Shown here: positions 7,847-19,038 of the stretch, piece after piece
How positions within the stretch are numbered: the first letter of the stretch is position 1
Layout of the letters: every line of letters starts with the position of its first letter
From: Stappia sediminis
GTDB lineage: Bacteria; Pseudomonadota; Alphaproteobacteria; Rhizobiales; Stappiaceae
Length of the DNA: 64,000 nucleotides
Assembly: GCF_009826895.1 (NCBI RefSeq)
Contig: NZ_WUMV01000008.1
Location: 372,001-436,000, forward strand
Direction of reading: 5' to 3'
Notes under the pieces: generated by a model
Seen by the model: only the letters and a program-made list of their open reading frames with translations
The model's database searches: none
What the model was told of the DNA's origin: nothing
Position numbers and translations under genes: made by a program

Positions 7847-9226
7847 ATGACATTGACTGCCGGCGATCGCCCGGTCCCGATCGGCCATCACATCCGCCGC
7901 ACATTCACGCTCGCCGCGCCGATCATCCTTGCTCGCGCCGGCATCATAATCATTACCACGGTCGATACCGTCATGACCGGCTGGGCCGGAGCGGATGAGC
8001 TTGCCTACCTCGCCCTTGCCCTCGCCACGCAAGTAAGCTTGATGATGGTTGCAATCGGCGCTTTGCAGGCCGCCGCAGTCATGACGGCACAGGCGATCGG
8101 CGCCGGCGACGGTGCAATGGTCGGAAACGTCCTTCGCGTCTCCCTGGTCCACGCGCTTTTGTTCGCGCTTGCCATCCTCTTCGTCACGCCCTTCTCAAGG
8201 GATTTCTTCCTCTGGACCGGCCAGAGCCAGAATCTGGCGGCCGGTGCGGCGGTGGTCACTTTAGCCTTTGCCGTGGGTCTTCCCGGATTCCTTGTCTTCA
8301 TGGTCTGCAACATGTTCCTTGAGGCGACCGGGCGGCCGAAAGTGGGCATGGTCGTCATGCTTCTCGTCAATCTCGCGAATGTGCCGCTCAACGGCGTCAT
8401 GGCGCTCGGCTGGGGCGGCTTCATGGAGCCCCTCGGCGCCGAAGGCGCGACGTTTGCAAGCTCGATCCTCAGAACGCTCGCGGGACTTGCGATCCTCGTC
8501 GTGGTCTTCCGGGGCACCGCTCGCGGCGAAAGCTCCCTGCTTTCGGCCGGCGCCCGTCACTGGGCCGATGCGGTTTTCCGCCTCGGCGGGGCGACGGGCC
8601 GCCAGCTCCGCCGCCTCGGCCTGCCCATGGGTATCGCCCAGGGCGTGGAAAGCGCCGCTTTCGCGACCGTCGTCATGTTCGCGGGCCTGATCGGCGCGGA
8701 CGACCTTGCCGCCTATCAGATCGTGACGGGTTTCGTCACGCTCACCTTCATGATGGCGGTGGGAACCAGCGGCGCGACCGCCATCCGCGTCGGGCGGGCC
8801 TTCGGCGCGGGCGAGCGTGCGGCCACCCGCCACGCCGGCTGGGCCGGCATCGGCCTTGGCGCGCTCCTGCCCGTTCCGGTGATGCTTGTCTTCCTGTTCG
8901 CGCCGGAAGCGCTGGCGGGTCTCATCACGGACGATGTCAAGGTCATCGCCGTTGCCTCGCAAACGTTCGCCGTCGCCGCTTTCATGCTGTCGGGCGATGC
9001 CGGCATGGGCGTCGCGCTCGGCGCGCTGCGCGGGCTCGGCGACGTCTGGATCCCGACCCTGCTGCAGATCGCCGCCTTCTGGCTTTTCGCCATTCCGATC
9101 GCCTGGGTCGGCGGTATCGGGCTGGATCTCGGCGCACCCGGTCTTTTTGCCGGACTGCTCGCGGGCGTCTATATATCCTTCCTGTGCCTTGCGGTTCGGT
9201 TTCACGCGATTTCGCGCCGAGCGTAA
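7847..9226 (+). CDS. MATE family multidrug/cation efflux transporter
   Basis: The 459-residue protein is an inner-membrane MATE exporter with about 12 hydrophobic segments. The N-terminal MatE domain begins at TLAAPIILARAGIIIITTVDTVMTGWAG, with the family pattern of two repeated halves; the second half restarts near LRRLGLPMGIAQGVES. MATE proteins expel organic cations, drugs or metabolites by proton or sodium antiport, and the substrate cannot be predicted. I start at the ATG at 7847, preceded by GCGAGG; an upstream GTG at 7775 is also in frame but adds 24 atypical residues. It lies between pckA and chvI, which are direct neighbours in most rhizobia. Confidence 0.88.
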   Translation: MTLTAGDRPVPIGHHIRRTFTLAAPIILARAGIIIITTVDTVMTGWAGADELAYLALALATQVSLMMVAIGALQAAAVMTAQAIGAGDGAMVGNVLRVSLVHALLFALAILFVTPFSRDFFLWTGQSQNLAAGAAVVTLAFAVGLPGFLVFMVCNMFLEATGRPKVGMVVMLLVNLANVPLNGVMALGWGGFMEPLGAEGATFASSILRTLAGLAILVVVFRGTARGESSLLSAGARHWADAVFRLGGATGRQLRRLGLPMGIAQGVESAAFATVVMFAGLIGADDLAAYQIVTGFVTLTFMMAVGTSGATAIRVGRAFGAGERAATRHAGWAGIGLGALLPVPVMLVFLFAPEALAGLITDDVKVIAVASQTFAVAAFMLSGDAGMGVALGALRGLGDVWIPTLLQIAAFWLFAIPIAWVGGIGLDLGAPGLFAGLLAGVYISFLCLAVRFHAISRRA

Positions 9227-9436
9227 GATTTCACGCCGTTTCGCCGCGAATCCGGAAATAAGGTAAACAATTCGAAAAATCCTTGGCCCGTCAGGATTTC
9301 GACGTGGCGATTGATGGATCGTGCTTAACGGAATAGTGTCAATTGAAGATATCGCGCCATATTTTCCGCGCAATTGAAGGGCCAAAGGCAAGCATCGATC
9401 AAGATCATGAACACGCACAAACCGAAGGCCCGCACT

Positions 9437-10135
9437 ATGCCGACCATTGCCCTCGTCGATGACGATCGCAATATCCTGACCTCGGTCTCCATCGCCCTGG
9501 AAAACGAGGGCTATCGTGTGCAGTCCTATACCGACGGCGCGTCCGCGCTCGACGGGTTGACGACGCATCCGCCGGACCTTGCCATCTTCGACATCAAGAT
9601 GCCGCGCATGGACGGCATGGAGCTTTTGCGCAGGCTTCGCCAGCAGTCGGACCTTCCGGTGATCTTTCTCACTTCAAAGGACGACGAGATCGACGAGTTG
9701 TTCGGCCTGAAGATGGGGGCCGACGATTTTATCCGCAAACCCTTCTCCCAGCGCCTTCTGGTGGAGCGCGTGCGCGCCGTCCTGCGCCGTATCCAGCCGC
9801 GCGAGGCGGGCACGGCCAAGCCTCAGGGCGACAAGATCCTCGAGCGCGGCCTCCTCGTCATGGACCAGGAGCGCCACACCTGCACCTGGAAGGGCGAACC
9901 GGTGACGCTGACGGTCACCGAATTCCTGATCCTTTTCGCATTGGCCCAGCGCCCCGGCGTGGTAAAGAGCCGCAATGCGCTGATGGACGCGGCCTATGAG
10001 GATCAGGTTTATGTTGACGACCGCACGATCGACAGCCACATCAAGCGTCTGCGCAAGAAGTTCAAGCAGGTCGACGACGATTTCGACATGATCGAAACCC
10101 TTTACGGCGTCGGCTACCGGTTCCGGGAGGTATAA
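9437..10135 (+). CDS. chvI: Two-component response regulator ChvI
   Basis: The 232-residue OmpR-type regulator has a receiver domain (residues 1-120) with the acidic pair DDD near the start, phospho-acceptor Asp52 in [10 protein letters not shown] and Lys in IRKPFSQ. A winged-helix output domain fills residues about 135-232, ending [16 protein letters not shown]. The motif [19 protein letters not shown] is almost invariant in rhizobial ChvI. Starting at the ATG at 9437 places the phosphorylated aspartate at 52, as in characterised ChvI; earlier in-frame starts exist at 9407 and 9374. ChvI controls envelope, exopolysaccharide and acid-response genes. chvG follows 53 bases downstream. Confidence 0.96.
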   Translation: MPTIALVDDDRNILTSVSIALENEGYRVQSYTDGASALDGLTTHPPDLAIFDIKMPRMDGMELLRRLRQQSDLPVIFLTSKDDEIDELFGLKMGADDFIRKPFSQRLLVERVRAVLRRIQPREAGTAKPQGDKILERGLLVMDQERHTCTWKGEPVTLTVTEFLILFALAQRPGVVKSRNALMDAAYEDQVYVDDRTIDSHIKRLRKKFKQVDDDFDMIETLYGVGYRFREV

Positions 10136-10188
10136 GCGGATCCTTATCCGCGGTCGCGCCGCCCCATGGGACGGTGCGGGAGTAGCGA

Positions 10189-12006
10189 ATGGCGGTTGAC
10201 ACCGAAACACGCGGGGAAGGCGGCGGGCTGGCGCCGACCGACGCCGAGCGCGCGGCCACCTTGCGCCGGCTCGGCGACCGTCGCGTGCGCCGCCGTTTCT
10301 TCCGCCGCATCGGCATCTTCCTCGGCACCTACATATTTTCCTCGCTGACGCGGCGCATCATCGTTCTCAATCTCGTCGGCCTGTGCGTGCTCGTGGCCGG
10401 CATTCTCTACCTCAACCAGTTTCGCGCAGGCCTTATCGACGCGCGCGTGCAGAGCCTGTTGACGCAAGGTGAAATCATAGCCGGCGCGATCGCGGCCTCC
10501 GCCTCGGTCGAAACCGACGGGCTGAGCGTCGATCCGGAAAAGCTCCTCCAGCTCCAGGCGGGCGAAAGCGTGACGCCGATGGAGGATACCCGCCTTCTCG
10601 ATTTTCCGATCAACCCCGAACGGGTCGCCCCCGTGCTGCGCCGCCTCATATCGCCGACCAAGACGCGCGCGCGCATCTACGATCCGGAAGGCATCCTGAT
10701 CCTCGATTCGCGCCACCTTTACGCGCGCGGCCAGATCCTGCGCTTCGACCTTCCCCCGCCCGAGCCGGAACAGCCGGGCCTTCTCGACCAGATCTGGGCG
10801 GACCTGAAGCTCTGGTTCCGGCGCGGAGACCTGCCGCTCTACGAGGAGATCGGCGCCGGCAACGGACGCGCCTATCCGGAGGTCGAAGCGGCCCTCGCCG
10901 GGTCTCCGGCAAGCGTCGTGCGCGTATCGCCGCGCGGCGAGCTGATCGTGTCCGTCGCCGTGCCCGTACAGCGGTTCCGCGCGGTTCTGGGCTCCCTTCT
11001 CCTGTCCACGCAAGGCGGCGATATCGACGCGATCGTGCGTGCCGAGCGCCTTGCCATCATGCGCGTCTTCCTCGTCGCGGCCGTGGTCATGGTCGTCCTG
11101 TCGATCCTGCTCGCGGGCACCATCGCCGGGCCCGTGCGCCGGCTTGCGGCAAGTGCGGAGCGCGTGCGCCGCTCCATCAAGTCACGCGAGGAGATCCCCG
11201 ACTTCTCCACCCGCCAGGACGAGATCGGCCACCTTGCAGGTGCGCTGCGCGAAATGACGAACGCCCTCTACAACCGCATGGACGCGATCGAGACTTTCGC
11301 CGCGGATGTGGCGCATGAGATCAAGAACCCCTTGACCTCGCTCAGAAGCGCCGTCGAAACGCTTCCCCTTGCCCGGAACGAGAATTCGCGCGAACGCCTG
11401 CTGGAGGTCATCCAGCATGACGTGCGACGCCTCGACCGCCTCATCACGGACATTTCCGACGCCTCGCGCCTCGATGCCGAGCTTGCCCGTGCGGATGCCG
11501 GCCCCGTCGACGTGTCGACGCTCCTGCGCACGGTCGTCGATTTCGCCAACGAGCGTGCCGAACCGGGGTCCGCGCCCGTCAAGCTGAAGGTGGAGGCCTC
11601 GCGCCGGCCCCATCCCTATCGCATCATCGGCCACGACAGCCGGCTTGCGCAGGTCGTCAACAACCTTGTGGACAACGCGCGTTCCTTTTCACCGGACGGC
11701 GGCGCAGTGCGCATCAACGCAAGGCGCGAGGAAGACGCCGTCGTCATCACCGTCGAGGATGACGGTCCCGGCATTCGTCCCGACGTTCTGGAGCGCATAT
11801 TCGAGCGCTTCTATACAGACCGGCCGGAGGATGACGGCTTCGGCAACAACTCGGGCCTGGGCCTGTCCATCACCCGCCAGATCGTCGAGGCTCACCGCGG
11901 CACGATCTCGGCGGAAAACCGGATGAGGAAAATTCCCGGGACCGGAGAGGGAGAGGTCGCCGGTGCGCGTTTCATCGTCCGCCTGCCGGCGGATACCGTG
12001 AAATGA
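10189..12006 (+). CDS. chvG: Sensor histidine kinase ChvG
   Basis: The 605-residue inner-membrane sensor kinase has a first membrane segment near residues 60-85 (IIVLNLVGLCVLVAGILYL), a large periplasmic sensor region, a second segment near 285-305 (VFLVAAVVMVVLSILLA) and a HAMP linker. The dimerisation domain carries phospho-acceptor His376 in DVAHEIKNPLTSL. The ATP-binding domain has NNLVDNARSF, DDGPGI and SGLGLSI boxes. It phosphorylates ChvI; in rhizobia its activity is held down by the periplasmic protein ExoR, which is not in the window. ATG 10189 follows GGGAGT. Its stop codon overlaps the hprK start by four bases (ATGA). Confidence 0.96.
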   Translation: MAVDTETRGEGGGLAPTDAERAATLRRLGDRRVRRRFFRRIGIFLGTYIFSSLTRRIIVLNLVGLCVLVAGILYLNQFRAGLIDARVQSLLTQGEIIAGAIAASASVETDGLSVDPEKLLQLQAGESVTPMEDTRLLDFPINPERVAPVLRRLISPTKTRARIYDPEGILILDSRHLYARGQILRFDLPPPEPEQPGLLDQIWADLKLWFRRGDLPLYEEIGAGNGRAYPEVEAALAGSPASVVRVSPRGELIVSVAVPVQRFRAVLGSLLLSTQGGDIDAIVRAERLAIMRVFLVAAVVMVVLSILLAGTIAGPVRRLAASAERVRRSIKSREEIPDFSTRQDEIGHLAGALREMTNALYNRMDAIETFAADVAHEIKNPLTSLRSAVETLPLARNENSRERLLEVIQHDVRRLDRLITDISDASRLDAELARADAGPVDVSTLLRTVVDFANERAEPGSAPVKLKVEASRRPHPYRIIGHDSRLAQVVNNLVDNARSFSPDGGAVRINARREEDAVVITVEDDGPGIRPDVLERIFERFYTDRPEDDGFGNNSGLGLSITRQIVEAHRGTISAENRMRKIPGTGEGEVAGARFIVRLPADTVK

Positions 12007-12467
12007 CGCTTGAGACGATCCATGCGACCTGCGTCGTCATCGGGTCGGCCGGGGTGCTGATCCGCGGCTCGTCGGGCAGTGGCAAGTCGAACCTCGGCGA
12101 GGAACTGGTCGATCGGGCAACGGCGCGTGGGCGCTTCGCCGCCTTCGTCTCCGACGACTACTGCCTCGGCGAAGCGGCGAACGGCCGCCTGGTGGTCCGC
12201 CCGCCCGAGCCGCTGGCCGGGCTCTGGGAAAGGCGCGGCGAAGGCATCGTCCGCGTTTGCCATGAGCCCGCGGCGATCGCCCGCCTGCTGGTCGATCTGG
12301 CACCCGTCGGCGATATCGACCGGCTGCCGGAGGCTGGCATCGCGAGCGAGCGGATCCTTGGCGTGGCGCTGCCCGTCATCCGCCTGCCGGAGGGGCGCGA
12401 AAGCCTTGATGCGCGCCGGGTGCTGCGCTGGGTTTTCGAGGGTCCTCCACAGCTTGTCGAGGGATAA
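12003..12467 (+). CDS. hprK: HPr kinase/phosphorylase, short alphaproteobacterial form
   Basis: The 154-residue protein consists only of the C-terminal catalytic domain of HPr kinase, as is usual in alphaproteobacteria; Firmicute enzymes are about twice this length. The P-loop is GSSGSGKS at residues 22-29, followed by FVSDDY and a late motif ILGVALPVIRLPEGRE. It phosphorylates HPr on a regulatory serine. The start overlaps the chvG stop, so the kinase is made from the chvI-chvG transcript, linking envelope sensing with PTS control. A gap of 185 bases without a clear gene separates it from manX. Confidence 0.93.
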   Translation: MTLETIHATCVVIGSAGVLIRGSSGSGKSNLGEELVDRATARGRFAAFVSDDYCLGEAANGRLVVRPPEPLAGLWERRGEGIVRVCHEPAAIARLLVDLAPVGDIDRLPEAGIASERILGVALPVIRLPEGRESLDARRVLRWVFEGPPQLVEG

Positions 12468-12652
12468 AGCATGCCGCTTGTGCCGATTTTCCTTGCACTG
12501 CCGCGCCGCCTTGTCGAAATTGGGCGCTCCGTTTTATGGGCTTGATCCTGATCGGCTTTCGGTTTTCAGTGTTGATCGGCGGCGGGACAGGGCCCGAATT
12601 ACAAACGTGAAAAGGACGCGGCAACCATGCGCGGACAAGGCACGGACAGGGT

Positions 12653-13057
12653 ATGATCGGTCTCGTACTCGTCACCCACGGCCAGTTGGCCAAGGAATTC
12701 CAGTCGGCGCTGGAGCATGTCGTCGGACCTCAGGACCGGATCGACACGATATGTATCGGTCCGGACGATGACATGGAGCAGCGCCGGCAGGACATCCTGA
12801 AGGCCGTCGAGAACGTCAACGACGGCTCGGGCGTCGTCCTCCTTACCGATATGTTCGGCGGCACGCCGTCCAATCTCGCGATTTCCGTGATGGACGGCAC
12901 GACGATCGAAGTCGTGGCGGGCGTCAACCTGCCGATGTTGATCAAGCTTGCGAGCGTGCGCGGCGAAATGAAACTCGCAGAGGCAGTGGACGAAGCGCGC
13001 AAGGCCGGGCAAAAGTACATTTCCGTCGCCAGCCAGGTCCTGTCGGGCCAGGGCTGA
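12653..13057 (+). CDS. manX: PTS EIIA component, mannose type
   Basis: The 134-residue soluble protein is an EIIA-Man domain. The phosphorylated histidine is His9 in LVLVTHGQLAKEF, and the motif VVLLTDMFGGTPSNLA near residue 60 is characteristic. No membrane EIIB/EIIC partners are present, so it belongs to the regulatory PTS found in alphaproteobacteria rather than a sugar importer. It accepts phosphate from HPr, encoded 29 bases downstream, and probably signals carbon or nitrogen state. Confidence 0.93.
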   Translation: MIGLVLVTHGQLAKEFQSALEHVVGPQDRIDTICIGPDDDMEQRRQDILKAVENVNDGSGVVLLTDMFGGTPSNLAISVMDGTTIEVVAGVNLPMLIKLASVRGEMKLAEAVDEARKAGQKYISVASQVLSGQG

Positions 13058-13086
13058 TGCGACACTGACAGGACGTGTTCCAGGAA

Positions 13087-13386
13087 ATGAACGCACCGGT
13101 GAACGAAAAGACTGCCGAGTTGAGACGCGAACTGAAGATTGTAAATCAGCGCGGCCTGCATGCCCGCGCTTCCGCGAAATTCGTCAAACTCGCCGAAACA
13201 TTCAACGCCGACGTCACGATCACCAAGGACGGTCAGAGCGTCGGCGGCACGTCGATCATGGGGTTGATGATGCTCGCCGCCTCGCCCGGCTGCTCCATCC
13301 TCGTGGAGGCGAGCGGGCCTGATGCCCATGCCGCGCTGGAAGCACTTTCCAACCTCGTCTGCGACGGCTTCGGCGAGAGGGATTAA
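13087..13386 (+). CDS. ptsH: Phosphocarrier protein HPr
   Basis: The 99-residue protein is HPr. The EI-dependent phosphorylation site is His25 in NQRGLHARAS, and Ser56 in GGTSIMGLMML is the HPr-kinase site; their 31-residue spacing equals His15/Ser46 of Gram-positive HPr. Both sites being intact agrees with the hprK gene upstream. I use the ATG at 13087; a GTG at 13075 would add four residues. In many rhizobia ahcY follows ptsH, but here an AT-rich convergent gene stands there instead. Confidence 0.94.
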   Translation: MNAPVNEKTAELRRELKIVNQRGLHARASAKFVKLAETFNADVTITKDGQSVGGTSIMGLMMLAASPGCSILVEASGPDAHAALEALSNLVCDGFGERD

Positions 13387-13422
13387 GCGAGCGAATCTCA
13401 AGCTGCGCTGCAAGCAGCGGCA

Positions 13423-14196
13423 TTAACCAGCATGCATGTAGAGAAAATTATCGCTGGGAAATTCCTCTCGCAATGTATAGCCATGCCCTTTTAAAATTCT
13501 ATTCGTTTCGTGAAATTTATTCGCAAACGTCTCAACGAATATGATTGGCTTATGCATCTCGATTGTCTTATCGGCTCCTTTAAGCACTTCTACCTCAAAG
13601 CCCTCGGTGTCTATTTTAAGCATGCCGATTTTGTTTTCTTCCGAAATAAATCCGTCAATCGAGATCAGGCTAAGATCGCCAGACTCGTCATGCTGCAGCT
13701 TGGTCGCCCCTATATTGCTGGATTTGAAGCTTTCTATGCGAGCCCTCGAAGGCTTATCGGAAACGCCAAACTTTTGAGCCGAGATCTGGGCGGTTTTATT
13801 GTTTGCCTCAATATTTTTTACAAGAATTTCAAAAGTGGAACTCACCGGTTCGAAACAAACGACCTTCCTCTCCGGACTTTTCTGAACCCAAAATAGGGCA
13901 TGATTTCCAATATTGGCTCCAATATCGAGAATCAGGGCGTCTTTTGGAACATATTCTTCCAATCTCTCAAGAATATCCTGTTCATAAAATTTTCTGGTAG
14001 TGTATATGATTTTTTGTATTTCATCTTCAAAAAGATTCGGTAGATTTAATATTGTTCCATCTTCAATTTCCACCTTGTAATCAAAGTCTTTTCTCTCGGA
14101 GATAAACGTTTTTATTATTTCAATATCCCGGCTCATCGCCTGAATCGACTTTGTTCTTTTGATAAAGCTATTGATAAATTTAAATCTTTGAGACAT
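13423..14196 (-). CDS. FkbM family methyltransferase
   Basis: The roughly 257-residue protein is a SAM-dependent FkbM methyltransferase. Motif I is ALILDIGANIGNHALFW near residue 90, followed by VVCFEPVSSTFEIL, and the family-specific IGMLKIDTEGFEVEVLKGA near residue 200. FkbM enzymes usually O-methylate sugars or lipids of surface polysaccharides. The coding sequence is visibly AT-rich and uses AT-ending codons, unlike all its neighbours, so it was probably acquired by transfer. ATG 14196 follows AGGAAAAG; a TTG two codons upstream is the alternative. It is convergent with ptsH, where ahcY is normally found. Confidence 0.85.
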   Translation of the reverse strand: MSQRFKFINSFIKRTKSIQAMSRDIEIIKTFISERKDFDYKVEIEDGTILNLPNLFEDEIQKIIYTTRKFYEQDILERLEEYVPKDALILDIGANIGNHALFWVQKSPERKVVCFEPVSSTFEILVKNIEANNKTAQISAQKFGVSDKPSRARIESFKSSNIGATKLQHDESGDLSLISIDGFISEENKIGMLKIDTEGFEVEVLKGADKTIEMHKPIIFVETFANKFHETNRILKGHGYTLREEFPSDNFLYMHAG

Positions 14197-14542
14197 GCAC
14201 AATCTTTTCCTGAACTATAACTCCGGCAAATGCGGCGTGACGCAGTCTCCCACCCGGGCGACATTCGGCGAATGACCGCGAATTGAGTTAACCGGACCCG
14301 CGAAACCGTGCACCCTGCCGGTATGCTGAATCGATGGATCAAGCTCCGGTCCAATAAACGACGTTACGTTCGTCAATCTGAGATTCGCCAAAGAGCACCT
14401 AATAGCCGTCAAATTACCGTGATTTGTCACCTTATCCCGAACCACCGACGTTGGAGTGACGGCCCGGCGCTCGGCGCAGTTCCGGTGAATTCGATTTGCC
14501 TTAAAGTATTTCGGCCCGAAAGGCGTCGCAGCGCGACGCGCC
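14197..14542. other. Intergenic region without a recognisable gene
   Basis: I find no supportable gene here; the open frames that cross it run antisense into the lytic transglycosylase gene and look like no known family. It holds the upstream region of the FkbM gene and, at its right edge, a possible terminator of the transglycosylase gene. Confidence 0.5.
14523..14539 (-). terminator. Possible terminator of the lytic transglycosylase gene
   Basis: Seven-base perfect arms GCGTCGC (14523-14529) and GCGACGC (14533-14539) surround a 3-base loop, directly after the stop codon on the minus strand. The following CCTTTC is a poor U-tract, so the call is tentative. Confidence 0.35.
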
Positions 14543-15736
14543 TCACAGCTTCGCCAGCAGCGCCTGCGTCGGCCAGCCGTCCGCCGGGAGGCCGAGGCGC
14601 ACCTGCTCCGCGCGAATGGCCGCGCGCGTGCCGCTGCCCAGGATCCCGTCGATCCCGCCGACGTCATGGCCCTTGGCCTGCAGCTTCTGCTGCAATGCCT
14701 TCATCTGCGCATCGCTCAGGCCCGGATCCGGGTTGCCGGCGTCGTAGCGTGGCGCACCGGCCAGACGCGTCGCGAAATAGGCGGCGGACGTCGTGTAGAT
14801 GAACGACTGGTTCCACTGCAGATAGATGTTGAAATTCGGATAGGCCAGAAACGTAGGTCCGTTGCGCCCCTGCGGCAAAAGCAGCGAGGCTTGCAGGTTT
14901 CCCGGGGGGAGCGATCCGGCGCGCGGGCGAACGCCGAGTTCCGCCCATTCCGACACGGTCTTGGCGGCGTGCAGGCCTGCGTCCTGCCACGGCAGGTTCG
15001 CGGGCGCCGCCACTTCCTGCAGCCAGGGTTCGCCCCGCCGCCAGCCGAGGCTCTGGATGAAATGCGCCGCCGTCATGATCGCGTCGGGCGCGCTTGTCTT
15101 CAGCGTAACGTGCCCGTCCCCGTCGCCGTCGATGCCGTAGCGCACGATATCCTCGGGCAGCATCTGCACCTGCCCGATCTCGCCCGCCCAGGCCCCGGTG
15201 GTACGGCGCGGGTCGAGGTCGCCGTGCTGCACCATCTCGATCGCCGCCAGAAGCTGCGGGCGGAAAAGCTCCGGCCGGCGGCAGTCATGGGCAAGCGACG
15301 CCAGCGCATTGACGGTGTTGAAGTCGCCCTGCACCGCGCCGTAGTCGGTCTCAAGGCCCCAGAACGCGGTAATCACAGGCGCCGGCACGCCGTAGTCGCG
15401 CTCGGCACGGGCAAAGACGCTCGCGTATTTCTGCATGTTCGCCGCGCCGTGCTTCAGCCGGTATCCGTTGACGGAGCGTTTGGAGAATTCCAGGAAGGTC
15501 TGCTTGAAGACGCCTTGTCGGCGATCCAGCGAAAGCACCTTGCGGTCGACGGAAGCCCCCGACAATGTTGCGTCGATCGCGCGCTCCGACAGCCCCCTGG
15601 AAAGCGCTTCCTGCTTCACGCCTTGCAGGAAAGCGCGGAAATCGCCGCCGCAGCCTTGCGCCGCCGCCTGCCCGGCAAGGAGTGCCGCCACGGCGCCGAA
15701 AACGGTTCCGGCTGCGATACGTCGCACTGCTTTCAT
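14543..15736 (-). CDS. Lytic murein transglycosylase with peptidoglycan-binding domain
   Basis: The 397-residue periplasmic enzyme has a Sec signal (AAGTVFGAVAALLAGQAAA), then a MltB-like GH103 catalytic domain with the catalytic Glu at about residue 129 in FWGLETDYG and the motif GAWAGEIGQVQMLPED. The last 60 residues form a PG_binding_1 domain (LQAKGHDVGGIDGILGSGTR). It cleaves glycan strands with 1,6-anhydro-muramyl product formation. The frame extends 34 codons upstream, but the signal peptide begins at the ATG at 15736, behind GGGAGA. It is divergent from gyrB. Confidence 0.92.
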   Translation of the reverse strand: MKAVRRIAAGTVFGAVAALLAGQAAAQGCGGDFRAFLQGVKQEALSRGLSERAIDATLSGASVDRKVLSLDRRQGVFKQTFLEFSKRSVNGYRLKHGAANMQKYASVFARAERDYGVPAPVITAFWGLETDYGAVQGDFNTVNALASLAHDCRRPELFRPQLLAAIEMVQHGDLDPRRTTGAWAGEIGQVQMLPEDIVRYGIDGDGDGHVTLKTSAPDAIMTAAHFIQSLGWRRGEPWLQEVAAPANLPWQDAGLHAAKTVSEWAELGVRPRAGSLPPGNLQASLLLPQGRNGPTFLAYPNFNIYLQWNQSFIYTTSAAYFATRLAGAPRYDAGNPDPGLSDAQMKALQQKLQAKGHDVGGIDGILGSGTRAAIRAEQVRLGLPADGWPTQALLAKL

Positions 15737-18700
<2,964 letters not shown>

Positions 18701-19038
18701 GCGGCGGTTGACATCTGCTTGCGTTGCGGCTCGTTGGTCGGTCTCCGCCGCCGGCGGCGTACAGTTTTCGTCTCCGTAAGGTCCCGTTTCGATGACTTCC
18801 GGTCGAGACTTGGGTTTCGGCAAAAAATGCATCGGCGGATGGGCATTTCGGACAGGATCGCCCTTCTGGGCGATATGTGGAACCCGGCTTGCCGGCGCAT
18901 TACAGCGTTACGGTACCAGAGGCGCAATTTGAGACAGCAGGTCGGGATCGATCCTGAAAATAGCTCGACCACCCGCAACTTCCGGTTAATTACGTTGTCA
19001 CTACGCATTCTTAAGATGCGCCGCTTTAAATTTTAAGA
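18701..19038. other. Gene-free left part of the insert after gyrB
   Basis: No supportable gene is present in these 338 bases. Close to gyrB lies a GC-rich self-complementary stretch (CGCCGCCGGCGGCG near 18750) followed by TTTT that could terminate gyrB. The right part, towards 19038, is visibly richer in A and T and should carry the promoter of the orphan gene. Confidence 0.45.

Noticed and set aside
14308-14802. Possible gene in the gap before the lytic transglycosylase gene
   Set aside because: More than half of the frame is antisense to the transglycosylase and the remainder has no ribosome binding site or recognisable motif.
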